Shown here piece after piece: positions 50,333 to 59,422 of a DNA stretch of 64,000 nucleotides. The position numbers and the translations under genes are program-made. The DNA lies in the NCBI RefSeq assembly GCF_029960815.1, contig NZ_JASBRE010000020.1, positions 44,997-108,996 on the forward strand. Reading direction: 5' to 3'. Position 1 is the stretch's first letter; the number at the start of each line of letters is the position of its first letter. Under the pieces are notes generated by a model. It was not told the DNA's origin and made no database searches. It worked only from the letters and a program-made list of their open reading frames with translations. This stretch comes from Pseudomonas sp. AL03. Its GTDB lineage: Bacteria > Pseudomonadota > Gammaproteobacteria > Pseudomonadales > Pseudomonadaceae.

Positions 50333-52249
50333 ATGTACCGATGGATAGCCGAGAAACTGGGGAACGTCAGCGTCAATCGCAAACTGGGTATCGGCTTCGG
50401 TCTGGTGCTGCTTCTTACCTTATTGATCACTTTCACCGGCTGGACCGGGCTGAGCGGCGTGATGAGTCGCGGCGATAAGCTGGGGTTTATTGCCAGCCTC
50501 AATGACCTGGCCAAAGACCTGCGCCTGGCCCGCCTGGATTACGAAATACGTCGTGGCGAACAAGGCCCCGGTGCGGTCAACGACCTGCTTGGCCAACTCG
50601 ATACCGGCCTGAAAACCGCGCGCACATTGATCGAACAACCGGCCGACATGGCCATGATCGACCAACAACTGGCCGCCGTCGGTGAGTACAAACACGCCTT
50701 CACCGCCATGACCCAGGCCGGAGTCATCCGCGAAGACGCCCGCGGCAAACTCGGCGCCACCGCCGACAACGCCGTAGCCCGTGTCGCCGAAGTCGAAAAA
50801 TCCATGCTGCAAGGTGACAGCGTCGCCGATTTCAACAGCGTGATCGACCTGAGCAAGCTGATCCAGCAAGCGCGCTTCCAGGTTCGCGGTTATACCTACA
50901 GCGGCAAAACCGAGGCCGAGCAACCCGCTCTGGACGCCATCGACAACGCGCTGAAAAACCTCGAAAGCCTGCCCTCCAAGCTGCCGGAACAGCACATTGC
51001 CCACCTGCAGCACGCTACGGATTCGCTGAAAGCCTACCGCGCCGCCGTCAGCCAGTTCCGCGACTCTCAGGTCGCCAGCGCCGCAGCCCTCAAACGCATG
51101 GCCGATCAAGGCCAGATCCTGCGCGACACCAGCAAAAAACTCACCGTGTCGCAAACCATCGTCCGTGACACCGACGCCGCGCACGCCAAAAATCTGCTGC
51201 TGATGGCCACCGTCCTGGCGCTCGCCTTCGGCCTGCTTGCCGCTTGGGCCATCACGCGTCAGATCGTGATTCCCCTGAGCCAGACCCTCAAAGTGGCGGA
51301 GCGCGTTGCTGCTGGCGACCTGACCCAGAACCTTATCTCTGAGCGTCAGGACGAACTCGGCCAGCTACAGCGCGCCATGCAGAGCATGACCCTGGGCCTG
51401 CGCGAGTTGATCGGTGGCATCAGTAACGGCGTCACGCAAATCGCCAGCGCCGCTGAAGAGCTGTCGGCCGTCACTGAGCAGACCCGCGCCGGGGTCAACA
51501 GCCAGAAGATCGAGACCGACCAAGTGGCCACCGCCATGAACGAAATGACCGCCACCGTGCAGGAAGTCGCGCGTAACGCCGAAGAAGCGTCCGAAGCCGC
51601 CGTCGCCGCCGACCAGCAGGCCCGCGAAGGTGACAAAGTGGTCGGCGAAGCCATCGCCCAGATCGAGCGCCTGGCCAAAGAAGTCGGCAACTCCACCGAG
51701 GCCATGGCTCATCTCAAACGCGAAAGCGACAAGATCGGCAGCGTGCTCGACGTGATCAAATCCGTGGCCCAGCAAACCAACCTGCTGGCCCTCAACGCCG
51801 CCATCGAGGCCGCCCGTGCCGGCGAGGCCGGACGTGGTTTTGCGGTGGTCGCCGACGAAGTCCGCAGCCTGGCCCAGCGCACCCAGAAGTCCACCGAAGA
51901 AATCGAAGAGCTGATCGTCGGCCTGCAAACCGGTACTCAGCAAGTGGCGACCATCATGGACAACAGCCGCAGCCTGACCGACAGCAGCGTCGAACTGACC
52001 CGCCGCGCCGGTGGCTCACTGGAAAGCATCACCCGCACCGTCTCGGCGATTCAGTCGATGAACCAGCAGATTGCTGCAGCCGCCGAACAGCAGAGCGCGG
52101 TGGCCGAAGAGATCAACCGCAGCGTGCTGAACGTGCGCGACGTATCCGAGCAGACCTCGGCAGCCAGTGAAGAGACCGCGGCCTCCAGCGTCGAGCTGGC
52201 GCGGCTGGGGACGCATCTGCAGACGCTGGTGGGCAGGTTCAAGGTTTAA
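50333..52249 (+). CDS. Methyl-accepting chemotaxis protein, HBM-type sensor
   Basis: A 638-aa transmembrane chemoreceptor: membrane helix 1 at about 19-36, a long helical periplasmic sensor (about 40-286), helix 2 at 287-307, HAMP at 308-360 and a cytoplasmic signalling domain with the hairpin tip QQTNLLALNAAIEAARAGEAGRGFAVVADEVR. The sensor length of about 245 residues fits the helical bimodular (HBM) class. By position after tatC-rsmE it corresponds, as I recall, to P. aeruginosa PA5072 (McpK, 2-oxoglutarate). The ligand is an inference. The ATG at 50333 has GGGAG before it. No CheR-binding pentapeptide ends the protein. Confidence 0.92.
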   Translation: MYRWIAEKLGNVSVNRKLGIGFGLVLLLTLLITFTGWTGLSGVMSRGDKLGFIASLNDLAKDLRLARLDYEIRRGEQGPGAVNDLLGQLDTGLKTARTLIEQPADMAMIDQQLAAVGEYKHAFTAMTQAGVIREDARGKLGATADNAVARVAEVEKSMLQGDSVADFNSVIDLSKLIQQARFQVRGYTYSGKTEAEQPALDAIDNALKNLESLPSKLPEQHIAHLQHATDSLKAYRAAVSQFRDSQVASAAALKRMADQGQILRDTSKKLTVSQTIVRDTDAAHAKNLLLMATVLALAFGLLAAWAITRQIVIPLSQTLKVAERVAAGDLTQNLISERQDELGQLQRAMQSMTLGLRELIGGISNGVTQIASAAEELSAVTEQTRAGVNSQKIETDQVATAMNEMTATVQEVARNAEEASEAAVAADQQAREGDKVVGEAIAQIERLAKEVGNSTEAMAHLKRESDKIGSVLDVIKSVAQQTNLLALNAAIEAARAGEAGRGFAVVADEVRSLAQRTQKSTEEIEELIVGLQTGTQQVATIMDNSRSLTDSSVELTRRAGGSLESITRTVSAIQSMNQQIAAAAEQQSAVAEEINRSVLNVRDVSEQTSAASEETAASSVELARLGTHLQTLVGRFKV

Positions 52250-52271
52250 TCGGCCGGGCTGATCAGCGTAA

Positions 52272-52298
52272 AAAAAACCCCGCTTTCGCGGGGTTTTT
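52272..52298. terminator. Bidirectional terminator between chemoreceptor and opgH
   Basis: AAAAACCCCGC, TTTC loop, GCGGGGTTTTT with long A and T tracts on either side, between convergent genes. Confidence 0.92.
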
Positions 52299-52300
52299 CG

Positions 52301-54871
52301 TTAGGCCAACTGAGGTTGCACGCTCAGCGGCTTGAGCGGCAACAGCGGCGCATGGGGATCGGCCTTCACCGATTTACGCCACGCCTCCAGCCACGCGGGG
52401 TGACCTTCGTTCCAGATCTGCTCATGCAGACGACCCAATGCCACCGGGTCACTGAGCAGTTCCACGCGCTCATTGTTGTTCAGACCTTCAGGCCCGGCTT
52501 TCAGCGCATGACGAACCCGTTCGATCCGCAGCCACTCGATCGGTTCGGCCTGACGGTGACGGGACGTCGCCAGCGAGCACGCCAAAGCGTTCTGCTGTGG
52601 GTCGACCACTGCCCGGATGAAGCCGTCGTTCAGTGCATGCCAACGGTTTTCGTGGGTGTACTGGTCGGTAGCCAGCAATGCCTGTGGCGGATTGTATTCC
52701 TCAGGGATCAGGAACAGGCTTTCGTCACGGGACTTGAGGCCCAGGCCGACTCGACTGGAGATCACCGACACCGGAATCGACAGCATCAACGAACCGACGA
52801 TCGGCACCAGCCACCAGAGAAAGCTCGGGTTCAGCCAGATCACCAGCAGGGCCCAGAAGAAGCCCAGCAAAGTTTGCGGGCCATGGCGTTTTACCGCTTC
52901 GCTCCAGGGCGTGGAATCGTCGTCACGTTGTGGCGAGTTCCAGGTCGCGGCCCAACCAAGGAACGCGGCGAGGACGAAACGGGTGTGGAAAATCATCCGC
53001 ACCGGCGCCAGCAGCATGGAGAACAGCATCTCCAGCAGCATCGACAGGGTCACCTTGAACTTGCCACCGAACTCTTTCGCGCCCTTGGCCCAGATCAGGA
53101 TGATGCTCAACAACTTCGGCAGGAACAGCAGCACGACGGTGGTCGAGAACAGCGCGATCGCCTTGTCCGGGTGCCATTGTGGCCACAGCGGATAGAGCTG
53201 ACGTGGCTCAAGGAAGTACTGCGGCTCCATCAGCGTGTTGACCGCCAGCAGCGCCGTCGACAGCACGAGGAAGAAGAACCACAACGGCGCCGACAAGTAA
53301 GACATCACGCCCGTCAGGAACACTGCACGGTGCACCGGGTGCATACCCTTGACCAGGAACAGCCGGAAGTTCATCAGGTTGCCGTGACACCAGCGACGGT
53401 CACGCTTGAGTTCGTCCAGCAGGTTCGGCGGTAATTCTTCGTAGCTGCCCGGCAAGTCATAGGCAATCCACACGCCCCAGCCGGCACGGCGCATGAGCGC
53501 AGCTTCGACGAAGTCGTGGGACAGAATTGCACCGGCAAACGCGCCTTTACCCGGCAACGGCGCCAAGGCGCAGTGCTCAATGAACGGCTTCATGCGGATG
53601 ATCGCGTTGTGGCCCCAGTAATGGGATTCGCCCAACTGCCAGAAGTGCAGACCGGCGGTAAACAGCGGACCGTACACACGGGTCGCAAACTGCTGCATGC
53701 GTGCATACAGCGTGTCCATGCCCGAAGCGCGCGGCGCGGTCTGGATGATCCCGGCGTCCGGCGTGGCTTCCATCAAGCGCACCAGACTGGTCAGGCAGTC
53801 ACCGCTCATCACAGAGTCCGCGTCGAGCACGACCATGTACTTGTAGTCACCGCCCCAACGACGGCAGAAGTCGTCGAGGTTGCCGCTTTTACGTTTAACG
53901 CGACGGCGACGGCGGCGATAGAAAATCTTGCCGAAGCCCTTGGCTTCACGGCAGACGTCCAGCCAGGCTTGTTGCTCGGCAACGCAGATATCGGCATCGT
54001 TGCTGTCGCTGAGGACAAAGAAGTCGAAGCGATCCAGGTTACCCGTGGCCGCAACCGACTCGAAGGTCGCCCGCAAACCGGCAAACACCCGTGGCACGTC
54101 TTCGTTGCAGATCGGCATCACCAGTGCGGTGCGAGCGTCCCTGGGGATCGGCTCGTTGCCGGCGCTTTTACCGGAAATGCGGTATTTGTCGTGACCGGTG
54201 AGCAGCTCCAGAAAGCCCATCAACGCGGTCCAGAAACCGGCCGATACCCAGCAGAACAGAATCCCGAACAGAATCAGGATGCTGGTTTGCAGTGCATAGG
54301 GCAGGACTTGCGTGACGGTTTGCAGGAACGGCTGATGCAGGACTTCGTTCAGGTCGACGAACGACCAGCCCTGGTAAGGCATGATGCCTTTCATGTACCA
54401 GCCAGCAACGATGGTCTGACCGAGCATCAATACCAGCAGAATGTAGCGGCGGATCGAACCGACAGTGCGCCAGCGAGCCGCTGGCAGCACGTTCTCGTCT
54501 TTCGGCGGGGCCGGTGGATTCTTGCGACCGGTCAGACGCCGCCAGCCCCGCACCAGAATGTTGGTGCGCCACGGCTCGGGCACGACTTTGGTCCGGCGGA
54601 TCGGCGGTGTTGCCCGGAGGCAAACCCGACCGCTGGCGTCGAGCACCAGCATTTCCGCTTCTTCCAGTTCTTCAGCGGTGTTCAGGGTCAGACGACGGCC
54701 CACCGAGGCTTGCGCAGCCTCGGTCGGTGCATCGAACGTCGAGGACGACAGACGCTGGTGCAGCTCGCTGAAAGACTTGCAGCCCGCGAGTTCCGCGCGC
54801 TGCTCGTCGGTCATTGGCAGATGCGCCAGATACTCGGCAAGAGTCTCTGGCTGTACTTGAGAATTACTCAT
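52301..54871 (-). CDS. opgH: Osmoregulated periplasmic glucan glucosyltransferase OpgH
   Basis: An 856-aa inner-membrane GT2 enzyme that polymerises UDP-glucose into the beta-1,2 backbone of periplasmic glucans and moves it across the membrane. It has a long cytoplasmic N-terminus, two membrane helices near 140-220, the catalytic domain with VVLDADSVMSGD and the RRWCHGN variant of QxxRW, then several more helices. It overlaps opgG by 8 bp. Confidence 0.96.
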   Translation of the reverse strand: MSNSQVQPETLAEYLAHLPMTDEQRAELAGCKSFSELHQRLSSSTFDAPTEAAQASVGRRLTLNTAEELEEAEMLVLDASGRVCLRATPPIRRTKVVPEPWRTNILVRGWRRLTGRKNPPAPPKDENVLPAARWRTVGSIRRYILLVLMLGQTIVAGWYMKGIMPYQGWSFVDLNEVLHQPFLQTVTQVLPYALQTSILILFGILFCWVSAGFWTALMGFLELLTGHDKYRISGKSAGNEPIPRDARTALVMPICNEDVPRVFAGLRATFESVAATGNLDRFDFFVLSDSNDADICVAEQQAWLDVCREAKGFGKIFYRRRRRRVKRKSGNLDDFCRRWGGDYKYMVVLDADSVMSGDCLTSLVRLMEATPDAGIIQTAPRASGMDTLYARMQQFATRVYGPLFTAGLHFWQLGESHYWGHNAIIRMKPFIEHCALAPLPGKGAFAGAILSHDFVEAALMRRAGWGVWIAYDLPGSYEELPPNLLDELKRDRRWCHGNLMNFRLFLVKGMHPVHRAVFLTGVMSYLSAPLWFFFLVLSTALLAVNTLMEPQYFLEPRQLYPLWPQWHPDKAIALFSTTVVLLFLPKLLSIILIWAKGAKEFGGKFKVTLSMLLEMLFSMLLAPVRMIFHTRFVLAAFLGWAATWNSPQRDDDSTPWSEAVKRHGPQTLLGFFWALLVIWLNPSFLWWLVPIVGSLMLSIPVSVISSRVGLGLKSRDESLFLIPEEYNPPQALLATDQYTHENRWHALNDGFIRAVVDPQQNALACSLATSRHRQAEPIEWLRIERVRHALKAGPEGLNNNERVELLSDPVALGRLHEQIWNEGHPAWLEAWRKSVKADPHAPLLPLKPLSVQPQLA

Positions 54872-56687
54872 CGGCAGGCAACTGGTAGCTCCAGGTCTCG
54901 GTCAGGACTTCTTCAGTCGGTGCCGATTCCGGTGTGGCTGGGGCCGCGTCGGCAGCGACTGGCTGCTTGGCGTCTTTGTTGTCCTTGTCCTTGGAATCTA
55001 CGGCCGGCTTGGCCTCGGCTTGTTTGGCTTCAGCTTGCTTGGCTTCCTTGGCTTCCTTATCCATCTTCTCTTGTTGCTTGGCGGCAACCTTGTCGGCCTT
55101 GGCGACGGAAGAATTGGACGCGGGTAGCGATATTTTGGCCAGGTCGGCAGTCACGATGTTCTTGACCAGTGCAGCACGCATCTCGGTAGGTTTGCCCGGA
55201 TCCTTGATTTTCATCCGCAGGGTCAGGCGCCAGCCCTTGGTTTCAGGGTTGTAACGTACGCTGTTCTCGACCAGCTCGGCATTCTCGCCAACGCTGACCT
55301 GGCTGCGAACGTCCGCAGTTTCCGGCAGTGCTGCAAGGGACGGACCTTCGAAGTCCACTAGATAGGCAACGCTGCCGTCCGGCTGACGGATCAGATTGGA
55401 CTGTTTCACGTCACCCGTGGAGCGCAGGGTTTGTTGGACCCAGGCGCTGTCCGGTGCGTGAAGTGCGGCTTCGTCGATGGTCCAGTGCATGCGATAAGCG
55501 ACGTCTAGCGGCTGGCCAGGCTCAGGCAGCTTTTCCGGACTCCAGAACGCAACGATATTGTCGTTGGTTTCATCGGCAGTCGGAATCTCGACCAGATCGA
55601 CGGACCCCTTGCCCCAATCGCCTTCTGGTTCGATCCAGGCACTTGGACGCTTGTCGTAGCGGTCGTCGAGGTCTTCATAGTGGCTGAAGTCGCGGCCACG
55701 TTGCAGCAAGCCGAAGCCACGCGGGTTCTCGATGGCGAAGTTGCTCACCGACAGGTGTTTCGGGTTATTCAGTGGACGCCAGATCCACTCGCCATTGCCG
55801 GCATGGATCGACAGACCGCTGGAGTCGTGCAGTTCGCGACGGTAGTTGAGCACTTTCGACGGCTGATTGGCGCCGAACAGGAACATGCTGGTCAGCGGCG
55901 CAACGCCAAGCTTGGTGACTTTGTCACGCAGGAACATTTTGGCCTTGACGTCGACAACGGTGTCGCTGCCCGGACGCAGGGTCAGGCGATACGCACCAGT
56001 CGCCCGTGGCGAATCCAGCAGAGCAAAGATCACCAGGTGCTTGTCACCGGGTTTTGGCTGTTGAATCCAGAACTCGGTGAAACGCGGGAATTCTTCGCCG
56101 GACGGCAAAGCGGTATCAATGGCCATGCCGCGAGCGGACAAGCCATAGGTGTGACCCTTGCCGACAACGCGGAAATAACTCGCGCCGAGCATGGTCATGA
56201 TTTCGTCTTGCTTGTCGGCCTTGTTGACCGGGTACAGCACACGGAAACCGGCATAACCCAGTTGTTCGGTGGCTTTAGGATCGAACTTTACGTCGCCAAA
56301 ATCGAACCGACTTGGGTCGTATTTGATCTCTTCGACCGTGTTAGCCGTGACTTCGTTGATTTTCACCGGCGTATCGAAATGCATACCCTGGTGATAGAAC
56401 GACAGCTTGAACGGGGTTTTCTGATCGGCCCACTCGGCTTTTTCGGTCAGAAAGCGAATTTTTTGATAGTCCGCGAATTTCATCTCGCGGAACTCGTTCG
56501 GCAGGTTACTGCGCGGAGCTTCGTATTTCTGCCCGGCCAGCTCTTTTGCCTTGACTGATACATCATCCAGATTGAATGCCCAAAGCTGACCGGCGCTGAG
56601 CAGGCAGAGCAGTGCAGAGCCCGCGACCAGAGCGCTTCGTAACCGTTTGGCAGACAATTTTGGTGCATTACAGGGACTAACAATCAC
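54864..56687 (-). CDS. opgG: Periplasmic glucan biosynthesis protein OpgG
   Basis: A 607-aa exported protein needed to branch periplasmic glucans; the beta-sandwich domain (FNLDDVSVKAKELAGQ onward) and the C-terminal Ig-like domain are complete. I chose GTG at 56687 (GAGGG 7 nt upstream; N-terminus MIVSPCNAPKLSAKRL) over ATG at 56714. The signal sequence ends ...LLSAGQLWA. Compared with E. coli OpgG (about 510 aa), it carries an extra tail of about 80 residues, rich in Lys, Glu and Ala with KEAKQAEAK repeats. The 321-bp gap up to dtd (56688-57008) should hold the opgG promoter; I could not identify one with confidence. Confidence 0.93.
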   Translation of the reverse strand: MIVSPCNAPKLSAKRLRSALVAGSALLCLLSAGQLWAFNLDDVSVKAKELAGQKYEAPRSNLPNEFREMKFADYQKIRFLTEKAEWADQKTPFKLSFYHQGMHFDTPVKINEVTANTVEEIKYDPSRFDFGDVKFDPKATEQLGYAGFRVLYPVNKADKQDEIMTMLGASYFRVVGKGHTYGLSARGMAIDTALPSGEEFPRFTEFWIQQPKPGDKHLVIFALLDSPRATGAYRLTLRPGSDTVVDVKAKMFLRDKVTKLGVAPLTSMFLFGANQPSKVLNYRRELHDSSGLSIHAGNGEWIWRPLNNPKHLSVSNFAIENPRGFGLLQRGRDFSHYEDLDDRYDKRPSAWIEPEGDWGKGSVDLVEIPTADETNDNIVAFWSPEKLPEPGQPLDVAYRMHWTIDEAALHAPDSAWVQQTLRSTGDVKQSNLIRQPDGSVAYLVDFEGPSLAALPETADVRSQVSVGENAELVENSVRYNPETKGWRLTLRMKIKDPGKPTEMRAALVKNIVTADLAKISLPASNSSVAKADKVAAKQQEKMDKEAKEAKQAEAKQAEAKPAVDSKDKDNKDAKQPVAADAAPATPESAPTEEVLTETWSYQLPADE

Positions 56688-57008
56688 GAGCAACCCTCGC
56701 CGAAAACAGATCAAAAAACCAACGGCCAGTTAAAGTGCCTGTGCGGGGTGCGGTGTGGAAAAACCGACCCTACAGACCACTCTTGCCAAGTTGGCGAGCA
56801 TTATTCCGACTCCGATGGGACTAAATGATTCCCCAAACGGTCCAGGACAAGTCTCTACCTAAGTCAAAATGGACCAACGAACGCTGATCCCCGTAGCGCG
56901 CGATTATCTAGTAGGCCGCGTTACAACGCATCAGGGGCAACAAAGTATTTATCGCGAAAAACGCCTGTTTTCAGTCGAAAAGCCCTTAAAAAGATGTTTC
57001 AAGCGCTT

Positions 57009-57446
57009 TCAGGTCTGTAACAGGAAGGTTACCGGGCCATCGTTGACCAGGTGCACCTGCATATCCGCGCCGAATCTACCTGATGCCACAGTGCCATGCA
57101 CCTGTTTCGCTTTCCCTAATAGATAGTCAAAAAGCGCCTCGCCCAGCGCCGGAGGGGCAGCGGTCGAAAAACTCGGACGTAACCCGTTCCTGGTATCGGC
57201 GGCCAGGGTGAACTGTGAGACCAGCAGCAACCCGCCACCGACATCCGCCAGGGACAGATTCATCTTGCCCTCGGCGTCACTGAACACACGATAGTTAAGC
57301 AGCTTATGCAGAAGTTTGTCGGCGCTGGCCCGTGTATCCTCAGGCTCTACCGCGACCAACACCAGCAAACCCTGATCGACGGCACCCACCACCTCCCCCG
57401 CTACCTCGACTCGCGCGCCACGCACACGTTGCAGCAGGCCCTTCAT
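57009..57446 (-). CDS. dtd: D-aminoacyl-tRNA deacylase
   Basis: A 145-aa enzyme that removes D-amino acids and glycine mischarged on tRNAs. Diagnostic motifs: LLVSQFTLAAD and the cross-subunit Gly-cisPro loop NDGPVTF near the C-terminus. It overlaps pip by 4 bp. Confidence 0.97.
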   Translation of the reverse strand: MKGLLQRVRGARVEVAGEVVGAVDQGLLVLVAVEPEDTRASADKLLHKLLNYRVFSDAEGKMNLSLADVGGGLLLVSQFTLAADTRNGLRPSFSTAAPPALGEALFDYLLGKAKQVHGTVASGRFGADMQVHLVNDGPVTFLLQT

Positions 57447-58414
57447 GCTTCTTCAGGGGCCAGGTCGAGCAGACGCCGGGCCATCTGATCGGCGGCGCGA
57501 ACCAGTGCATCAGTAATGCCCGGTTCGGAGGCGGCATGGCCAGCATCGCGGATGACCTGCAACTCACTGTTCGGCCAGTTCTGGTGCAATTCCCAGGCGT
57601 TATCCAACGGGCAGATCACGTCGTAGCGACCATGGACGATCACGCCGGGCAAATGAGCGATCTTGCCCATGTCGCGGATCAGCTGGTTCGGCTCAAGGAA
57701 CGCATTGTTGGTGAAGTAGTGACATTCGATACGGGCAATCGACAGCGCGCGCTGAGGCTCGGAGAAGCGATCGACCACCAGCGGGTTCGGGCGCAGGGTG
57801 GCGGTCCGGCCTTCCCACGTGGACCAGGCTTTGGCCGCATGCATCTGGGCGATCTGATCGTTGCCGGTCAGGCGTTTGTGGAAAGCCGACAGCAAGTCGT
57901 CGCGCTCGTCCAGCGGGATGGGCGCGATGTAGTCCTGCCAGTAATCGGGGAACAGACGACTGGCGCCGCACTGGTAGAACCATTCGATTTCCTGCGGGCG
58001 GCAGAGAAAAATCCCGCGCAGAATCAGACCGTGCACACGCTCCGGGTGAGTTTGTGCGTAGGCAAGCGCCAGGGTCGAACCCCACGAACCGCCGAACAAC
58101 ACCCATTTATCAATGCCAAGGTGCTGGCGAATCCGCTCAAGGTCGGCAACCAGATCCCAGGTGGTGTTGTTTTCCAGGTTTGCGTGGGGCGTGGAGCGAC
58201 CGCAACCGCGCTGGTCGAAGGTCACAATGCGATACAAGTTCGGATCGAAATACCGACGGCTCTGGGCATCGCACCCGGCGCCGGGGCCGCCGTGAATGAA
58301 CACCACCGGCAAACCTTCCGGCGAACCGCTTTCGTCGACATACAGCGTGTGGGTTTTATCGACGACCAGATCGTGCCGGGCGTGGGGTTTGATCTGCGGG
58401 TACAAAGTCTGCAT
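57443..58414 (-). CDS. pip: Proline iminopeptidase
   Basis: A 323-aa alpha/beta hydrolase that releases N-terminal proline from peptides. The oxyanion motif HGGPG is at 41-45 and the nucleophile S110 lies in GGSWGS; the catalytic Asp and His fall in VHGRYDVICPLDNAWEL and DAGHAASEPG. Cytoplasmic, no signal peptide. Co-transcribed with dtd. Confidence 0.96.
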   Translation of the reverse strand: MQTLYPQIKPHARHDLVVDKTHTLYVDESGSPEGLPVVFIHGGPGAGCDAQSRRYFDPNLYRIVTFDQRGCGRSTPHANLENNTTWDLVADLERIRQHLGIDKWVLFGGSWGSTLALAYAQTHPERVHGLILRGIFLCRPQEIEWFYQCGASRLFPDYWQDYIAPIPLDERDDLLSAFHKRLTGNDQIAQMHAAKAWSTWEGRTATLRPNPLVVDRFSEPQRALSIARIECHYFTNNAFLEPNQLIRDMGKIAHLPGVIVHGRYDVICPLDNAWELHQNWPNSELQVIRDAGHAASEPGITDALVRAADQMARRLLDLAPEEA

Positions 58415-58611
58415 TGCGCGCTCCGTATGGGGTCGAGGTCATCCCTGGGGGGACTTCTATTATTCTGCCGTCCGGCATCATAAACCCGAATTACGCCAAT
58501 GAGCATGCCTTGCAGAGTCAGAGTTTTTCAGCCGGTTTTTTCAGACTCGTTCTTGCCAACATTTCGGTAGTTAAACACCGCTAGACAGCGTTTGTTTAAA
58601 ACACCTCAAGG

Positions 58612-58929
58612 TTACTTCCTGCAAGCTACAACCCCTTGCGTCGTTGCCTACGGCTACGCCAGAATCCGCCGGCTTGTGCGCGTTGGGGTCGGTCGGTAAC
58701 TTGGTTCCTGTCACTGTCCATCAGTGATCGGGTTTAGCAGTCCGTCTTGACGAAGCGCATCTGCATCCAGACAGTCAGGTCATTTCATGCCTGCACTTTA
58801 TGGTAGCTGTGCGCAGGGCGCCCTCGGGCGCGCCGGATTCGTCTCCACCGGTCTGCTAACCTGCGCACAGCTGCCACCCTGCGTTTAGCAGCGATTCGGT
58901 GACGGCTCCACGTTGTTGGAGAATTGAAT
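58612..58929 (+). ncRNA. Conserved structured leader of DUF6124 gene, copy B
   Basis: About 318 nt that match the leader at 5031-5345 throughout. A perfect hairpin is formed by 58802-58817 and 58860-58878 (with a 3-nt bulge), enclosing the stem GCGCC-CTCG-GGCGC at 58818-58831. Three segments, GGTTTAGCAG (58731-58740), CTGCTAACC (58853-58861) and GTTTAGCAG (58883-58891), allow two alternative pairings. A small hairpin, CTCCA (58906-58910) with TGGAG (58917-58921), would mask the ribosome-binding site. The rest of the 515-bp gap (58415-58611) shows nothing recognisable. Confidence 0.6.
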
Positions 58930-59322
58930 ATGTTCAAGGTCACACCAAACCCACCGGATACCGATCCGGTCTCCCCATACGAACCTGATTCAAACAAACT
59001 CAACGAAGCCGCCGAGCGCGCCCTCGACCATCACTTCCCGCCAGCCGACCCCAAACCACCAAAACGCAACGGCCAGCTCTTCAGCGTCTGCCCGGACATC
59101 AACCCTGAAACCCTTCTCGCCAATGCCTCGGAAGATTTGCTGTCCATCAGCGCCATCGCCGCCAACCTCGCCGACGATGTGGACGGTTCCCGCCGCTCCG
59201 TAGCCTTGGCGCTCAGCCGCATGGCTGACGGCGTGCATTTGTTGGTGGAGCGAACGCTGGATCATCTGGATGAACCCGAGATGGCGGCGATTTTCGCCAA
59301 GCAACAAAATCGAGTCAGCTGA
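58930..59322 (+). CDS. DUF6124-family small protein (copy B)
   Basis: A 130-aa soluble protein: a Pro/Asp-rich N-terminus (MFKVTPNPPDTDPVSPYEPD), NEAAERALDHHF, then the domain shared with the product at 4764 (INPETLLANASEDLLSISAIAANLADDVDGSRRS, RMADGVHLLVERTLDHL). This N-terminus is typical of the DUF6124 proteins found in many copies in pseudomonads. The function is unknown to me. The ATG at 58930 has GGAG 9 nt upstream; a TTG two codons earlier is less likely. A strong terminator follows, so gene plus leader is a self-contained unit. Confidence 0.8.
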   Translation: MFKVTPNPPDTDPVSPYEPDSNKLNEAAERALDHHFPPADPKPPKRNGQLFSVCPDINPETLLANASEDLLSISAIAANLADDVDGSRRSVALALSRMADGVHLLVERTLDHLDEPEMAAIFAKQQNRVS

Positions 59323-59334
59323 TTCGTCAGGCAT

Positions 59335-59375
59335 AAAAAAATGGGCACCCAACCTCGTTGGCGTGCCCATTTTTT
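59335..59375 (+). terminator. Terminator of the DUF6124 gene
   Basis: AAAAAAATGGGCAC and GTGCCCATTTTTT arms around an inner CCAACCTCGTTGG stem, 12 bp after the stop codon; it can act in both directions and also ends the DUF6708 unit. Confidence 0.9.
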
Positions 59376-59422
59376 ATCCCGCTCACCCGCTACGCGGGAA
59401 GTCGGTGCTTATTACGGACAGC

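Noticed and set aside
58787..58889. Leader peptide frame MPALYGSC... before the DUF6124 gene
   Set aside because: The equivalent frame in the other leader copy stops after four codons, so conservation is not at the peptide level.
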